From assembly GCF_001591965.1 (NCBI RefSeq), contig NZ_BCVX01000008.1, positions 186,001 through 250,000 on the forward strand: a DNA stretch of 64,000 nt, read 5' to 3'. The translations under genes and the position numbers were made by a program. Within the stretch, counting starts at the first letter, position 1. Each line of letters begins with the position of its first letter. Positions 17,651 to 25,945 of the stretch are shown here, one piece after another. A model generated the notes under the pieces. The model made no database searches. It was given only the letters and a program-made list of their open reading frames with translations, and had not been told where the DNA came from. Origin of the DNA: Lysinibacillus odysseyi 34hs-1 = NBRC 100172 (GTDB taxonomy: Bacteria > Bacillota > Bacilli > Bacillales_A > Planococcaceae).

Positions 17651-18768
17651 TCCGTTTTTCCTCTTGCTGCGTTTTTTAATGTAGCCGTCAATACGTCTAT
17701 TCCTATCTGTAATGCTTCTTTGTCAAATGTCATATTCGGATGGTGAAGACCCGGTACCAAATTGGCTCCGATGCCGATCATGGCCGCTTTTAATGCAGGC
17801 TGTTTAACCGTATAGTAATGAAAATCATCACTGCCTGGGGTAATAACGGCCGGTGCCAGATAATCCAAGCCACATGCCTCGATAATGGAAAGCTCCGCAA
17901 TTTTTGCCGCCTCCTCGGATACCTCCGCTCCCGGTGTTAAATCAAGCCACTCCCATTGAACATCTACATCAAACATAGAGGCAATATGGCCAAATCCTTT
18001 TTCAATACGTTTTTGCAGTTCTTTTATCACTTCATTCTTTTGCGCTCTTACATCGATAGAAAAAGTTGCTTTTCCGGGGATGATATTGATGCTGCCTCCA
18101 TCTGCCACTATTTTCGTCAGCTTGGCAGAACAAACCTCTGATGGGTTAATATGAAGATTTTGCAGCATTTGCTGGATAGCAAAAAGCACATCTACTGCAT
18201 TCTTTCCTTGGTGTGGACGAGCCCCGTGCGCATCTATTCCCTGCACAGTACCCTCTAAGAATACTGCGGCCCCGTGATGTATCGCCGGCGCTACCTTTCC
18301 AAGCGGCAGCTCCTCTGAAGGGCGTAAATGTACGCCATATAAATATGACACATCTTTTAGTACATCCCGTGCGATCATAGAGAGTGCACCGCCTCCCGTT
18401 TCTTCAGCAGGTTGGAAAATAAACCGTACACGACTTTTCAGCTGCATATCCTTCAATTTCATTAAAGCACCTAAAACCATCGTGATATTTGCATCATGTC
18501 CACATGAATGATTTGCCTGCATGACGCCATTCACTTCCTGCCATAATGCATCAATATCGGCACGTACGGCAATTACCTCTTCCCCTGACCCGATTTCCGC
18601 GACAAGGCCTGTCACATCATCAAACAGTTTATAAGGCACCTTCATTTCATCAAGTATAGAGGCAATTTTCTTCGTTGTATTAAATTCTTTCCAGCTCACT
18701 TCCGGATATTTGTGGAAGTGGTCAAACCATTCTAAAATTATGTCCGTCTCTGACGCTACTTGCTTCAT
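17647..18768 (-). CDS. M20-family amidohydrolase (candidate N-acyl-L-amino-acid deacylase)
   Basis: 373 residues. Two-domain M20D zinc hydrolase: VRADIDALW, SCGHDANITMVLGA and QPAEETGGGA are the metal and catalytic elements. The lid/dimerisation domain (about 170-290) contains GTVQGIDAHGARPHQGKNAVD, and GSDDFHYY and GLHHPNMTFD close the active site. The start at 18768 follows GAGGTGCTGATA; the longer frame to 18813 lacks a ribosome site. First gene of the operon with the racemase and GNAT; expected to hydrolyse the N-acyl-L-amino acid and make the pathway irreversible (inference). Confidence 0.9.
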   Translation of the reverse strand: MKQVASETDIILEWFDHFHKYPEVSWKEFNTTKKIASILDEMKVPYKLFDDVTGLVAEIGSGEEVIAVRADIDALWQEVNGVMQANHSCGHDANITMVLGALMKLKDMQLKSRVRFIFQPAEETGGGALSMIARDVLKDVSYLYGVHLRPSEELPLGKVAPAIHHGAAVFLEGTVQGIDAHGARPHQGKNAVDVLFAIQQMLQNLHINPSEVCSAKLTKIVADGGSINIIPGKATFSIDVRAQKNEVIKELQKRIEKGFGHIASMFDVDVQWEWLDLTPGAEVSEEAAKIAELSIIEACGLDYLAPAVITPGSDDFHYYTVKQPALKAAMIGIGANLVPGLHHPNMTFDKEALQIGIDVLTATLKNAARGKTE

Positions 18769-18806
18769 TATCAGCACCTCAAATTTTTTGAATTCACTTT
18801 CTATAT

Positions 18807-18828
18807 TATACATAACTATTTTTGAAAG
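18807..18828. repeat. 22-base repeat, copy 2
   Basis: TATACATAACTATTTTTGAAAG, identical to 15084-15105. It lies at the leftward promoter region of the M20 operon (TATAAT read leftward at 18812-18807). Confidence 0.7.
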
Positions 18829-18991
18829 TTTAGCGCAACTTGCCTATTTGCTTATAAAAAGTCCTGTTAGAGAATAAAATTATATGTATATTTGGCTTCC
18901 TAAAGGCTTACTGAAAGGAATATGACCTTATTGATCGTTCAAGTAGGCAAATGCAAAAAAATATCTTTTTTAGCGCTTTTATAAATTCAGG

Positions 18992-19020
18992 CATCAAAAA
19001 AAGCCGGCTGGCGCCGACCC
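18992..19020 (-). terminator. terminator of the 49-residue gene
   Basis: Leftward stem GTCGGC / GCCGGC followed by TTTTTTT, directly after the stop codon. Confidence 0.85.
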
Positions 19021-19170
19021 TTACAAGCTTGAAAAGAAGCCTTGTGGATATTGTGGTTGTTCTAGCGGCAAATATTCCTCTCGTTTCTCTAAATCAGAAG
19101 TCTCTGTTTCCTTTTCCACTTCCTCATCAAGTAAATATGTCTCAAAACGTGACGGTAATAAATCAGCCAT
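19021..19170 (-). CDS. small acidic protein, 49 residues
   Basis: MADLLPSRFETYLLDEEVEK begins a 49-residue, strongly acidic and soluble protein ending with an aromatic/Pro-rich tail (QPQYPQGFFSSL). GGGGTGTATGAT places a good ribosome site before the ATG, and a strong terminator follows the stop at once, so it looks like a genuine monocistronic small gene. No cysteine, no membrane segment. I do not recognise it; function unknown. Confidence 0.7.
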   Translation of the reverse strand: MADLLPSRFETYLLDEEVEKETETSDLEKREEYLPLEQPQYPQGFFSSL

Positions 19171-19290
19171 ATCATACACCCCTTATAGTTTGAATTTTCT
19201 AATAATTATACTATACAGGGCGTTATACTGGAATGCAAGTTCTTTATACACTTTATGCATAATATATATAAAACATATCTCTTCTTGATA

Positions 19291-19581
19291 TTATTTCACT
19301 ATATAAATCCTTCCGTCTTCAAGAGTACCATATGACAATAACGCTTCCACAGCGCTTTTGAGCGCTTTGTTTCTCACAATTACCTCCAGTTCAAATGTTT
19401 TATACTGGCTTTCAATTTCCGCAATATAGTCATGCAGACACTCCAATTGCTGCCCAACCTCTACCTCTACAAAAAAAGGAAGTCTGCGATCAGAAAAATG
19501 GGTGCCTCTTCTAATCCATACTCCCTCGTTTGAATAATAACGTAACGGGAGCTGCTTATTACAGGCAATAATAATATCCAT
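19291..19581 (-). CDS. hypothetical protein, 96 residues
   Basis: Cytosolic alpha/beta protein of unknown family: N-terminal MDIIIACNKQLPLRYYSNEG, then a helix (about 43-62) and a C-terminal strand (GRIYIVK). AAGGAGG lies a good distance before the ATG. It lies downstream of the TRAP permease on the same strand but beyond a strong terminator, so it probably has its own promoter. Confidence 0.65.
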   Translation of the reverse strand: MDIIIACNKQLPLRYYSNEGVWIRRGTHFSDRRLPFFVEVEVGQQLECLHDYIAEIESQYKTFELEVIVRNKALKSAVEALLSYGTLEDGRIYIVK

Positions 19582-19611
19582 AGTCTACCTCCTTTTTGAC
19601 CATCTAAACAA

Positions 19612-19648
19612 AAAATGCCGGCTTATGCAATGCATAAGCCAGCTGCTT
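19612..19648 (-). terminator. terminator of the TAXI-TRAP operon
   Basis: Leftward stem GCTGGCTTATGC / GCATAAGCCGGC followed by ATTTTTTG. Confidence 0.93.
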
Positions 19649-19649
19649 T

Positions 19650-21659
19650 TTAGGAAGTAACCGTTTTTGTACCTTTTCCTTTTTTATCACCTATAACTTG
19701 AATTCCAAACATAATACCAAAGACAATCAGCCCTGTAATATCTGAAATAGATTCCGGATAAATCATCGCAAGACCTGCTGCGATTAAAATAATCCGCTCA
19801 AACCACATTAACTTGCGGTACCAGTAGCCAATGACTCCTGATCCAATCGCAAGCATACCCATGATTGCGGTGAATGTTACCCAGATAATCTGCATTACAG
19901 TTACATCAATCATAAGCAGGGCTGGCGAAAAGATAATCATATATGGAATGATAAACGCCGCTATTGCGAGCTTCGAAGAATTCACACCCGTCTTGATCGG
20001 GTCACCACCCGATATCCCCGATGCCGCAAAGGCTGCAAGCGCAACCGGTGGTGTTATATCAGCAATAATACCAAAGTAGAAAACAAAGAAGTGAGCTGAC
20101 ATAACTACTACAACAGGCACTAAATCACTTGGTGTATTCGGTGCAAGAAGAGCAATGATAGCAGGAGCAGCAATTGTTGACGTAATAACATAGTTTGCAG
20201 TTGTTGGTGCTCCCATCCCTAAAATCAATGAAGCTATCATAACTAAGAATAATGTTAATATAATGCTGCCTCCAGCAAGCTGTACTAAGCTATTCGCTAA
20301 CGATAGACCGAGACCTGTTTTTACAACTACCCCTACAATAATTCCTGCACAGGCAGTTGCCGCTACTACCCCAAGTGCAGTACGAGCGCCTTCTACTAAT
20401 GCATCAATCATCTCCAGCGGTCCTAAACGTGTCTCCTTGTTGACCATACCTGCTAGAATACAAGCTAGGATTCCATAAAGTGCAGCATGCATAACTGGAA
20501 CACCGACTAACATGAGAACAATAATTAATAAAATAGGGATCAATAAGTAAATCTTCTTTAATACTTCCTTACGATCCGGCATCTCTTCATCAGAAAGTCC
20601 TTTTAGACCTAACCGTTTTGCTTCAAAGTGCGTCATAATCCAAATACCAGTGAAATAAAGCAACGCTGGAATAGCAGCTGCCTTTGCAATATCCCAATAT
20701 GTGACGCCCCGCCCGATGAACTCTACCATCAGGAATGCTGCAGCACCCATAATCGGCGGCATCAGCTGTCCGCCTGTAGAGGCTGCCGCTTCTACCGCCC
20801 CGGCAAACTCTTTCTTATATCCAAGTTTTTTCATCATAGGAATTGTATAAGAACCCGATGTTACTACGTTTGCAACGGAGGATCCTGAGATAGTCCCTTG
20901 CAGTGCAGAAGAGAAAACTGCTACTTTAGCAGGGCCGCCAACCAGCTTCCCTGCTATTGATACGGCCAAATCATTAAAATATTGACCGACCCCTGTTTTT
21001 ACGAGAAATGCTCCGAATAACAAGAAAACAAAAATAAATGTGGCGGATACGCTGATCGGCGTACCTAAAATTCCGTCTGTCGAGAAGAACATCAGATTGG
21101 CAAGGCTTTCAATGCTTTGTCCCCGGTGAGCGATGAAATCAGGCATATATTGTCCGTAAAATGCGTACACAAGGAATAATGCTGCGATAATCGTAATCGG
21201 CAAACCTACAGCACGTCTAGCTGCTTCAAGTACGAGCAGTACCGCTAAAACACCGATATAGAAATCCGTTGTTTCCAATTGACCGACCATTTTAACTAGT
21301 CTTTCGTAGTTAATCGTCCAATAAGAGCCTACAATTATTGCAAGTATCGCTAAAATAACATCATAAAACGGAATTTTATCCTTTCGGGCTTTTCGTCGAG
21401 CCGGAAATAACAGGAAAATGAATGTCAGGCCGAACCCTAAGTGGACGGTACGTTGAATTTGTGCTGGAAAGACCCCAAATATAACTGTATAAAGCTGAAA
21501 TAACGCAAACGCTAACAACCCAAAATAAATAATCCAGCGGAAAATGCCCGTGACATTTCGTGTATTCGATTCAATGTCATACTTTTCAAGCAGAGCCTGC
21601 TGTTCAGCTTCTGATAACTGCTGGAACTTCTCGTTTTTAATATCTTTATTATCCGCCAT
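19650..21659 (-). CDS. TRAP transporter fused permease (TAXI type)
   Basis: 669 residues with about 17 membrane helices: the small DctQ-like four-helix part (about 40-150) fused to the large DctM-like part. The family stretch TGGQLMPPIMGAAAFLMVEF and the repeat motif GMGAPTTANYV are present. With the TAXI-type binding protein it imports an organic acid (glutamate or dicarboxylate-like substrates are known) by ion gradient. Its ATG overlaps the end of the DUF1850 gene by 11 bases and has GAAAGGAG before it. Last gene of the operon. Confidence 0.93.
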   Translation of the reverse strand: MADNKDIKNEKFQQLSEAEQQALLEKYDIESNTRNVTGIFRWIIYFGLLAFALFQLYTVIFGVFPAQIQRTVHLGFGLTFIFLLFPARRKARKDKIPFYDVILAILAIIVGSYWTINYERLVKMVGQLETTDFYIGVLAVLLVLEAARRAVGLPITIIAALFLVYAFYGQYMPDFIAHRGQSIESLANLMFFSTDGILGTPISVSATFIFVFLLFGAFLVKTGVGQYFNDLAVSIAGKLVGGPAKVAVFSSALQGTISGSSVANVVTSGSYTIPMMKKLGYKKEFAGAVEAAASTGGQLMPPIMGAAAFLMVEFIGRGVTYWDIAKAAAIPALLYFTGIWIMTHFEAKRLGLKGLSDEEMPDRKEVLKKIYLLIPILLIIVLMLVGVPVMHAALYGILACILAGMVNKETRLGPLEMIDALVEGARTALGVVAATACAGIIVGVVVKTGLGLSLANSLVQLAGGSIILTLFLVMIASLILGMGAPTTANYVITSTIAAPAIIALLAPNTPSDLVPVVVVMSAHFFVFYFGIIADITPPVALAAFAASGISGGDPIKTGVNSSKLAIAAFIIPYMIIFSPALLMIDVTVMQIIWVTFTAIMGMLAIGSGVIGYWYRKLMWFERIILIAAGLAMIYPESISDITGLIVFGIMFGIQVIGDKKGKGTKTVTS

Positions 21660-22158
21660 GTAACTCGACTCCTTTCATTTTTTCATAGAATGATATTTTT
21701 TTTATTTCAACTAAATAAGATTTACCCCGTTGTAAGTTTTCCTTTAAATCATATGTTTTTCCCTTGTATACAAAGTGTAAGGGATAGTCAACATCACCAA
21801 TGTATAAGGTGAAGTTAGGCAACACCGTTTTCTCATAATACAATGTATAAATTCCATCCTCATAAATCAGCGTTTGACCTTCTTCCGCATAGCCAGGCAT
21901 ACCAACCGCTACATCTGAATAACTCATAGAGAATGGTACAATTTCATATGTAGATGATACTTTATATGTTTCTACTACATTGGATAGATGGATAGAGTGG
22001 GTAAAAGTAATTTGAAAATACGGCTCTTCTTCTACAGTTGCATAATACGTTCTAGGGTGATCTATCCGGGTTTCCGTAAAGCTAAATACTGGAAATATAG
22101 GGATAAACAAAAAAACGATAGCAATGGCTATTGTTAAGAATACGAGCAATTTTTTCAT
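21649..22158 (-). CDS. DUF1850 protein of the TAXI-TRAP system
   Basis: 169 residues from MKKLLVF. An N-terminal hydrophobic segment (about 3-25) acts as signal or anchor. The domain then shows the DUF1850 pattern ITFTHSIHLSNVVETYKV and SYSDVAVGMP. DUF1850 genes regularly sit between the TAXI binding protein and the fused permease, as here; a role in assembly or substrate handling is presumed, not proven. AGAAGG lies nine bases before the ATG at 22158; the upstream ATGs lack such a site. Confidence 0.88.
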   Translation of the reverse strand: MKKLLVFLTIAIAIVFLFIPIFPVFSFTETRIDHPRTYYATVEEEPYFQITFTHSIHLSNVVETYKVSSTYEIVPFSMSYSDVAVGMPGYAEEGQTLIYEDGIYTLYYEKTVLPNFTLYIGDVDYPLHFVYKGKTYDLKENLQRGKSYLVEIKKISFYEKMKGVELHGG

Positions 22159-22181
22159 CTTATTCAACCTTCTCATAGGAA

Positions 22182-22214
22182 AAGAGCTCTGAAGCAATGT
22201 GCAACAGAGCTCAT
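22182..22214 (-). terminator. intra-operon hairpin (partial terminator)
   Basis: GAGCTCTG...CAGAGCTC stem followed leftward by TTTTCC, between the binding-protein gene and DUF1850. It probably gives extra binding-protein mRNA relative to the permease. Confidence 0.7.
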
Positions 22215-22219
22215 TACGT

Positions 22220-23227
22220 TTAGTTATTTACTTCATCAAAATATTTTTGAGCACCTGGATGTACTTCAATCCCAATGCCGTCTAACCCAGTTTCTGCTTT
22301 GATTAATGAACCTTTTGCATGGCTGATTTTATCTGTGTTATCGTAGATTGCTTTTGTCATTGCATATACTAAGTCTTCTGAAAGATCTTTCTTAACAGCT
22401 AGCATTGCAAGAACTGATACTGCAGGTACATCTTCTGCCAAACCGTATGTGCCGGATGGAATTGTATCTGTTGCATAGTATGGATATTTTGCAATCAGTT
22501 CCTCTGCCTTTTCAGCAGAAACAGGAATGATATTAACAGAGTTTGTAGCATTTAATGCTTCTACAGCGCCAGTTGGATAACCGGCTGTAATGAAGGCAGC
22601 ATCAATTTGTCCTGACGCCAGACCATCAGTTGATTCACCAAAGTCAAGGTTTTGGGCAACAATATCATCTTCAATTGACAAACCATGAATTTCTAATAGC
22701 TGCTCAGCGTTTGCATAAGTACCAGACCCAGGAGCACCTACAGATACTTTTTTACCCTTTAGGTCTTCATATGATGTAATGCCTGAGTCAGCCAGTGTCA
22801 CAAGTTGAATCGTTTCAGGATATAGAGCACCTAAAGCTGAAACTGTATCAATCGGCTGCCCTTCGAACATCTCCGTTCCTTCTGTTGCATAATATGCGAT
22901 GTCGGTCTGCACAAATGCAATTTCGCCTTCTTCATTTTGTAAAGCTGTCATGTTAGCCGCTGATGCCTGAGAAACCTCAGCAGTCGTTTTCACACCCGTC
23001 TCAGTACTAATCAGGTCTGCAAATGTACCACCTAATGGGTAGTATGTACCTTGCGTACCACCTGTTAAGATACTTAAGTATTTTACACCGTAATCTTTTT
23101 CCCCATCAGAGGCCTTATCGCCTCCGTCTGATGTATTGCCATCAGATGAGTCATCCCCGCCGCATGCTGCTAAGATCAAGATAAATGCGCTTACAAGCAT
23201 GAATAGCAAAAGCTTACTCTTTTTCAT
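22220..23227 (-). CDS. TAXI-family TRAP transporter solute-binding lipoprotein
   Basis: 335 residues. The signal peptide ends in lipobox LAACGG, so the protein is a lipid-anchored extracytoplasmic receptor. The TAXI domain shows LSILTGGTQGTYYPLGGTFA, KVSVGAPGSGTYANAEQLL and IDAAFITAGYPTGAV. It delivers substrate to the fused permease downstream. The ATG at 23227 has TGAGGGGG ten bases before it. The G-rich site is complementary over eight bases to the C-rich loop of the putative Fur-box RNA at 14405-14414. A cre-like site lies 170 bases upstream. Confidence 0.95.
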   Translation of the reverse strand: MKKSKLLLFMLVSAFILILAACGGDDSSDGNTSDGGDKASDGEKDYGVKYLSILTGGTQGTYYPLGGTFADLISTETGVKTTAEVSQASAANMTALQNEEGEIAFVQTDIAYYATEGTEMFEGQPIDTVSALGALYPETIQLVTLADSGITSYEDLKGKKVSVGAPGSGTYANAEQLLEIHGLSIEDDIVAQNLDFGESTDGLASGQIDAAFITAGYPTGAVEALNATNSVNIIPVSAEKAEELIAKYPYYATDTIPSGTYGLAEDVPAVSVLAMLAVKKDLSEDLVYAMTKAIYDNTDKISHAKGSLIKAETGLDGIGIEVHPGAQKYFDEVNN

Positions 23228-23366
23228 TGTATATATCCCCCTCAAAAACTAAAATATGGGTCTATTTTACATAGATTATTATACAATTGTCAAACAATAT
23301 CGAAAAATCTTTATATAGTTAAAAGCTTTATTTGGCAGAAAAACAATGTGTATACGAGAATTTATT

Positions 23367-23410
23367 ATTTTATATAGGTTGATAAGCTTATGCAAAGCAA
23401 ACGCTTACAT
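23367..23410 (-). promoter_or_regulatory. promoter and cre-like site of the TAXI-TRAP operon
   Basis: Leftward TTGCAT (23395-23390), 17-base spacer, TAAAAT (23372-23367). Immediately upstream, ATGTAAGCGTTTGCTT (23410-23395) matches the CcpA cre consensus TGTAANCGNTNNCA with one mismatch. Confidence 0.55.
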
Positions 23411-23467
23411 TGAATAATATATGCTTTATATTAATTTTTAATATAAATTTGATTATGAAAAAGAAAT

Positions 23468-23508
23468 ATAAAAACCACCTTCCTTTTTAACAGAAAGATG
23501 GTTTGATT
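23468..23508 (-). terminator. terminator of the LysM-3D gene
   Basis: Leftward stem AAACCATCTTTC / GAAGGTGGTTT with TTTATATTT tail, just after the stop codon. Confidence 0.8.
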
Positions 23509-23513
23509 GAATA

Positions 23514-24248
23514 TTATTTTAAAATCGTAACTTTTACAGATTTACGTCCCCAGGCAAGAGCTCCTTCTTTCGAAGGGATGAATACATCTATTCTATTGCC
23601 TTTAATCGCCGTGCCTGTATCGGCTGCTACTGCTTCTCCGTAGCCTTCAACCCACACGCGTGTCCCTAAAGGAATGACGCTTGGGTCTACCGCGATGACC
23701 TTTACATTTGGATTGGCTCGTAAATCCGTACCATTCGCTGTTACTCCTGAGCAGCCATTACAGTAGGCTGTATAGGCTGTTGCTGTCATCGTCATTGTCT
23801 GGATTTCTTCGCCGGCCACTTCCTGCGTCCCTTGCTGTACTTCTTGCTTTGGCTGGGATGGAGATGCCCCTGCTGATACAGTAATTGTATCTCCAGCATA
23901 TATTAAATTAGGTGTTGATATATTGTTCCAAGCCAATAGTTGATCGACTGTTACGCCATAGGCTTTACTGATTTTAAATAGTGTATCTCCAGGTTGAACG
24001 ATATAAATACCATTTCCTGAAGTTGAATTTTCTTTAGCTGAAACTTCCAATTGTTGATTTGGAATAATTATATTGGAATTCAAATGGTTTAATGTCTTCA
24101 ATTCATCAACCGATGTATTGTATTGTTGTGAAATTGACCAAAGTGATTCCCCGGATTGAACAGTGTGTGTAGCTGCTTCAGTATCTGCTGCGTATGCACC
24201 TGCGCTTACCGTCAATGCTGTTGCTAATGTTAAGAATGTTTTCTTCAT
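23514..24248 (-). CDS. YocH-like cell-wall protein: signal peptide, two LysM, 3D domain
   Basis: 244 residues from MKKTF. A signal peptide ends near AYAADTEA. LysM repeats lie at about 30-73 (HTVQSGESLWSISQQYN) and 80-125 (YIVQPGDTLFKISKAYG). After a Gln-rich linker comes the 3D domain (about 155-244) with the three-Asp signature GTDLRANPNVKVIAVDPSVIPLG and VAADTGTAIKGNRIDVF. It binds peptidoglycan and probably cleaves it. The ATG at 24248 fits GGAGG better than the one at 24257. The B. subtilis counterpart is WalR-controlled, and a WalR-type site lies upstream here. Confidence 0.93.
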   Translation of the reverse strand: MKKTFLTLATALTVSAGAYAADTEAATHTVQSGESLWSISQQYNTSVDELKTLNHLNSNIIIPNQQLEVSAKENSTSGNGIYIVQPGDTLFKISKAYGVTVDQLLAWNNISTPNLIYAGDTITVSAGASPSQPKQEVQQGTQEVAGEEIQTMTMTATAYTAYCNGCSGVTANGTDLRANPNVKVIAVDPSVIPLGTRVWVEGYGEAVAADTGTAIKGNRIDVFIPSKEGALAWGRKSVKVTILK

Positions 24249-24285
24249 AGCTTTCATTTCCTCCGTTGCTCTGTTCAGTTAAATT

Positions 24286-24315
24286 TTTGCGACCCGTTCT
24301 TTCGGGGGGTCACTC
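24286..24315 (-). promoter_or_regulatory. 5' UTR hairpin of the YocH-like gene
   Basis: GCGA(GT)GACCC / GGGTCGC stem closed by flanking TTT/AAA pairs, ending some 45 bases before the ribosome site. It lacks a T tail, so it is not a terminator; possibly mRNA stabilising. Confidence 0.5.
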
Positions 24316-24355
24316 GCAAACTCTGAATCTAACTTTACAGAAAAAACATTGCAGC

Positions 24356-24361
24356 ATTATA
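24356..24361 (-). promoter_or_regulatory. candidate -10 of the YocH-like gene
   Basis: Perfect leftward TATAAT, with no good -35 (TAATGT at 17 bases), as expected for an activator-dependent promoter. Confidence 0.45.
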
Positions 24362-24499
24362 ACGCCTACGCACTCCCTACATTACATTCACGTTTCACCA
24401 TTTTACCTCTTTTTTGAATATCTACCATGGTTATTTAAGGATAAACGCTGATAAATCTTGAATTAGCGAGGTTTCAGGTATTTTAAACTGGTAAATACT

Positions 24500-24516
24500 A
24501 TTACAGAACGTTAACA
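24500..24516 (-). promoter_or_regulatory. WalR-type site (TGTWAH-N5-TGTWAH)
   Basis: Leftward TGTTAA-CGTTC-TGTAAT, a full match to the direct repeat bound by WalR (YycF). It lies about 140 bases above the TATAAT, or just above a weaker TAAAAT near 24485. Confidence 0.6.
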
Positions 24517-24892
24517 AAGCATACGTAAATAACAACAATTTGTAATGTTTACCCCATTGAAGCAACCGAGAGAAAAAATGATATATAGGTTAAGGGAGCA
24601 CGTTTACACAGGTTAATTCACTTATGTTAGTTCACACTTTTTAACGGCAGCAAACACGGCAACGGAACATTTGGAATACGTACTTCCATACGAAAGCTGA
24701 AATGCGCAAAAACCTTTTACCGGGCGCAGCCTGTTGTTCATTTTTGTAAAGGACAAGTCACCGACAGATAGACATAAAAGGAGATTTCTTCACTCGGCCA
24801 GACTAGGCTTCTCTTCCATTTGAATTTAAATAAAACGTAAAATTATAAAGTACCTATTAATCTTTTTTAAAATCGTGTAAATTCCAGCTGAA
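24517..24892. other. intergenic region, no gene seen
   Basis: AT-rich stretch between the divergent YocH-like and HD genes. No open frame with a ribosome site was found on either strand. Confidence 0.6.
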
Positions 24893-24937
24893 TTGGGGAA
24901 TAAATATAGTACGATGCAGTTAAAAGGAGTGAGTATT

Positions 24938-25567
24938 ATCGGTATTCATACATTTTTTACGAGCTTGAATGACCTGGAGAGAATCATTCGTGCACCAGGA
25001 CGCTTTAAATTTGAGGAGCATAATGTAGCTGCTCATTCCTGGAAGGTTTCCCAGTATGCCATGTTTTTTGCTACGATTGAAGAAATGCACGGAGCAACTG
25101 TAAATTGGAAGTCGCTTTATGAAAAAACAATCAATCATGACTTTGCCGAAGTATTTATCGGTGATATTAAAACACCGGTTAAACATGCAAGCCCGAAATT
25201 AAAGGAAATGCTGACGATTGTTGAAGAGAAGATGATGGAGAAATTTATTGAAGAGGAGATTCCTTCAGAATTCCAGGCCGTTTTCTTCGACCGGATGAAG
25301 GAAGGTAAAGATAGTACACTGGAAGGACGTTTACTCGAATTTGCTGACAAGCTGGATCAGTTTTATGAAGCATTTGCTGAATTAAAGCGCGGCAATACAG
25401 ATAAAGAGTTTGTTATCATGTATCAAAGTGCGGTCGCAAAATTACTCGATCTTCCCCTCCCGAACAGTGTCCACTATTTCCGCCATGAAATTTTATCAGA
25501 TGCTATGGCTGAAGATACTCAAATCGATATTGTAACTTTAACCGAAGAAATCTTAAAAAATAAATAA
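24938..25567 (+). CDS. HD-domain phosphohydrolase (YfbR-like)
   Basis: About 210 residues. HD-domain metal residues are visible: the first His in EHNVAAHSWKV, the HD pair in TINHDFAEVFIGDIKTP and a late Asp in LLEFADKLDQF. Related proteins are 5'-nucleotidases or similar phosphohydrolases. Start choice is unusual. AAAGGAG at 24923-24929 is eight bases before ATC (24938), giving IGIHTFF, where relatives as I remember them start MGIH. No ATG, GTG or TTG fits that site; the other in-frame options are ATG at 24914, GTG at 24929 and TTG at 24893. The true start should be checked. Confidence 0.82.
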   Translation: MGIHTFFTSLNDLERIIRAPGRFKFEEHNVAAHSWKVSQYAMFFATIEEMHGATVNWKSLYEKTINHDFAEVFIGDIKTPVKHASPKLKEMLTIVEEKMMEKFIEEEIPSEFQAVFFDRMKEGKDSTLEGRLLEFADKLDQFYEAFAELKRGNTDKEFVIMYQSAVAKLLDLPLPNSVHYFRHEILSDAMAEDTQIDIVTLTEEILKNK

Positions 25568-25610
25568 CTGCTCGTAAAGTTTTCCAGATGGATGGAAGGC
25601 TTTTTTTGCT

Positions 25611-25652
25611 AGGTGCTGCTCATATCCAATGGGGCAGCACTTTTTATTTTCC
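25611..25652 (+). terminator. terminator of the HD gene
   Basis: GTGCTGC / GCAGCAC stem followed by TTTTTATTTT. A weaker hairpin with TTTTTTT lies just before it at 25580-25607. Confidence 0.9.
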
Positions 25653-25945
25653 ACATACTTGTAACGAAATGAATTAAGATGGTACTAAGAAGTTAGGAAA
25701 CTATCAATCATGCCCCGGCATTATTTTTTCTGAATTCAATTTGTACTTATACATTCAGAAAGAAATTGGCAAGCCGTTTTCCTAACACACAACCAGCCTG
25801 CACTAACATTCTCTTTAAGTGCACTCTTTTGGATGGCATGATGTATTAGGGACGTTCCATCCTTCTCTCAAGGGTTAAAATTGTGAAGGAAACAACTCTA
25901 AAACGATAGGAATATTCTGCTAAGAGAAGGGGGGATGCCAGCATT
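25653..25945. other. intergenic region upstream of the ECF operon
   Basis: No gene seen. It should hold the ECF operon promoter, but I could not fix a convincing -35/-10 pair. Confidence 0.5.

Noticed and set aside
18951-19193. Rightward 80-codon frame
   Set aside because: Antisense to the better supported 49-residue gene with terminator.
24258-24420. c-di-AMP (ydaO) riboswitch upstream of the YocH-like gene
   Set aside because: Only a simple hairpin is present; the conserved aptamer elements were not found.
24266-24451. Rightward 61-codon frame in the YocH upstream region
   Set aside because: Covers the leftward promoter, lacks a ribosome site.
25870-25935. ECF-type autoregulatory promoter before the sigma factor
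   Set aside because: AAACAAC and CGAT elements are only eight bases apart, too close for an ECF promoter.
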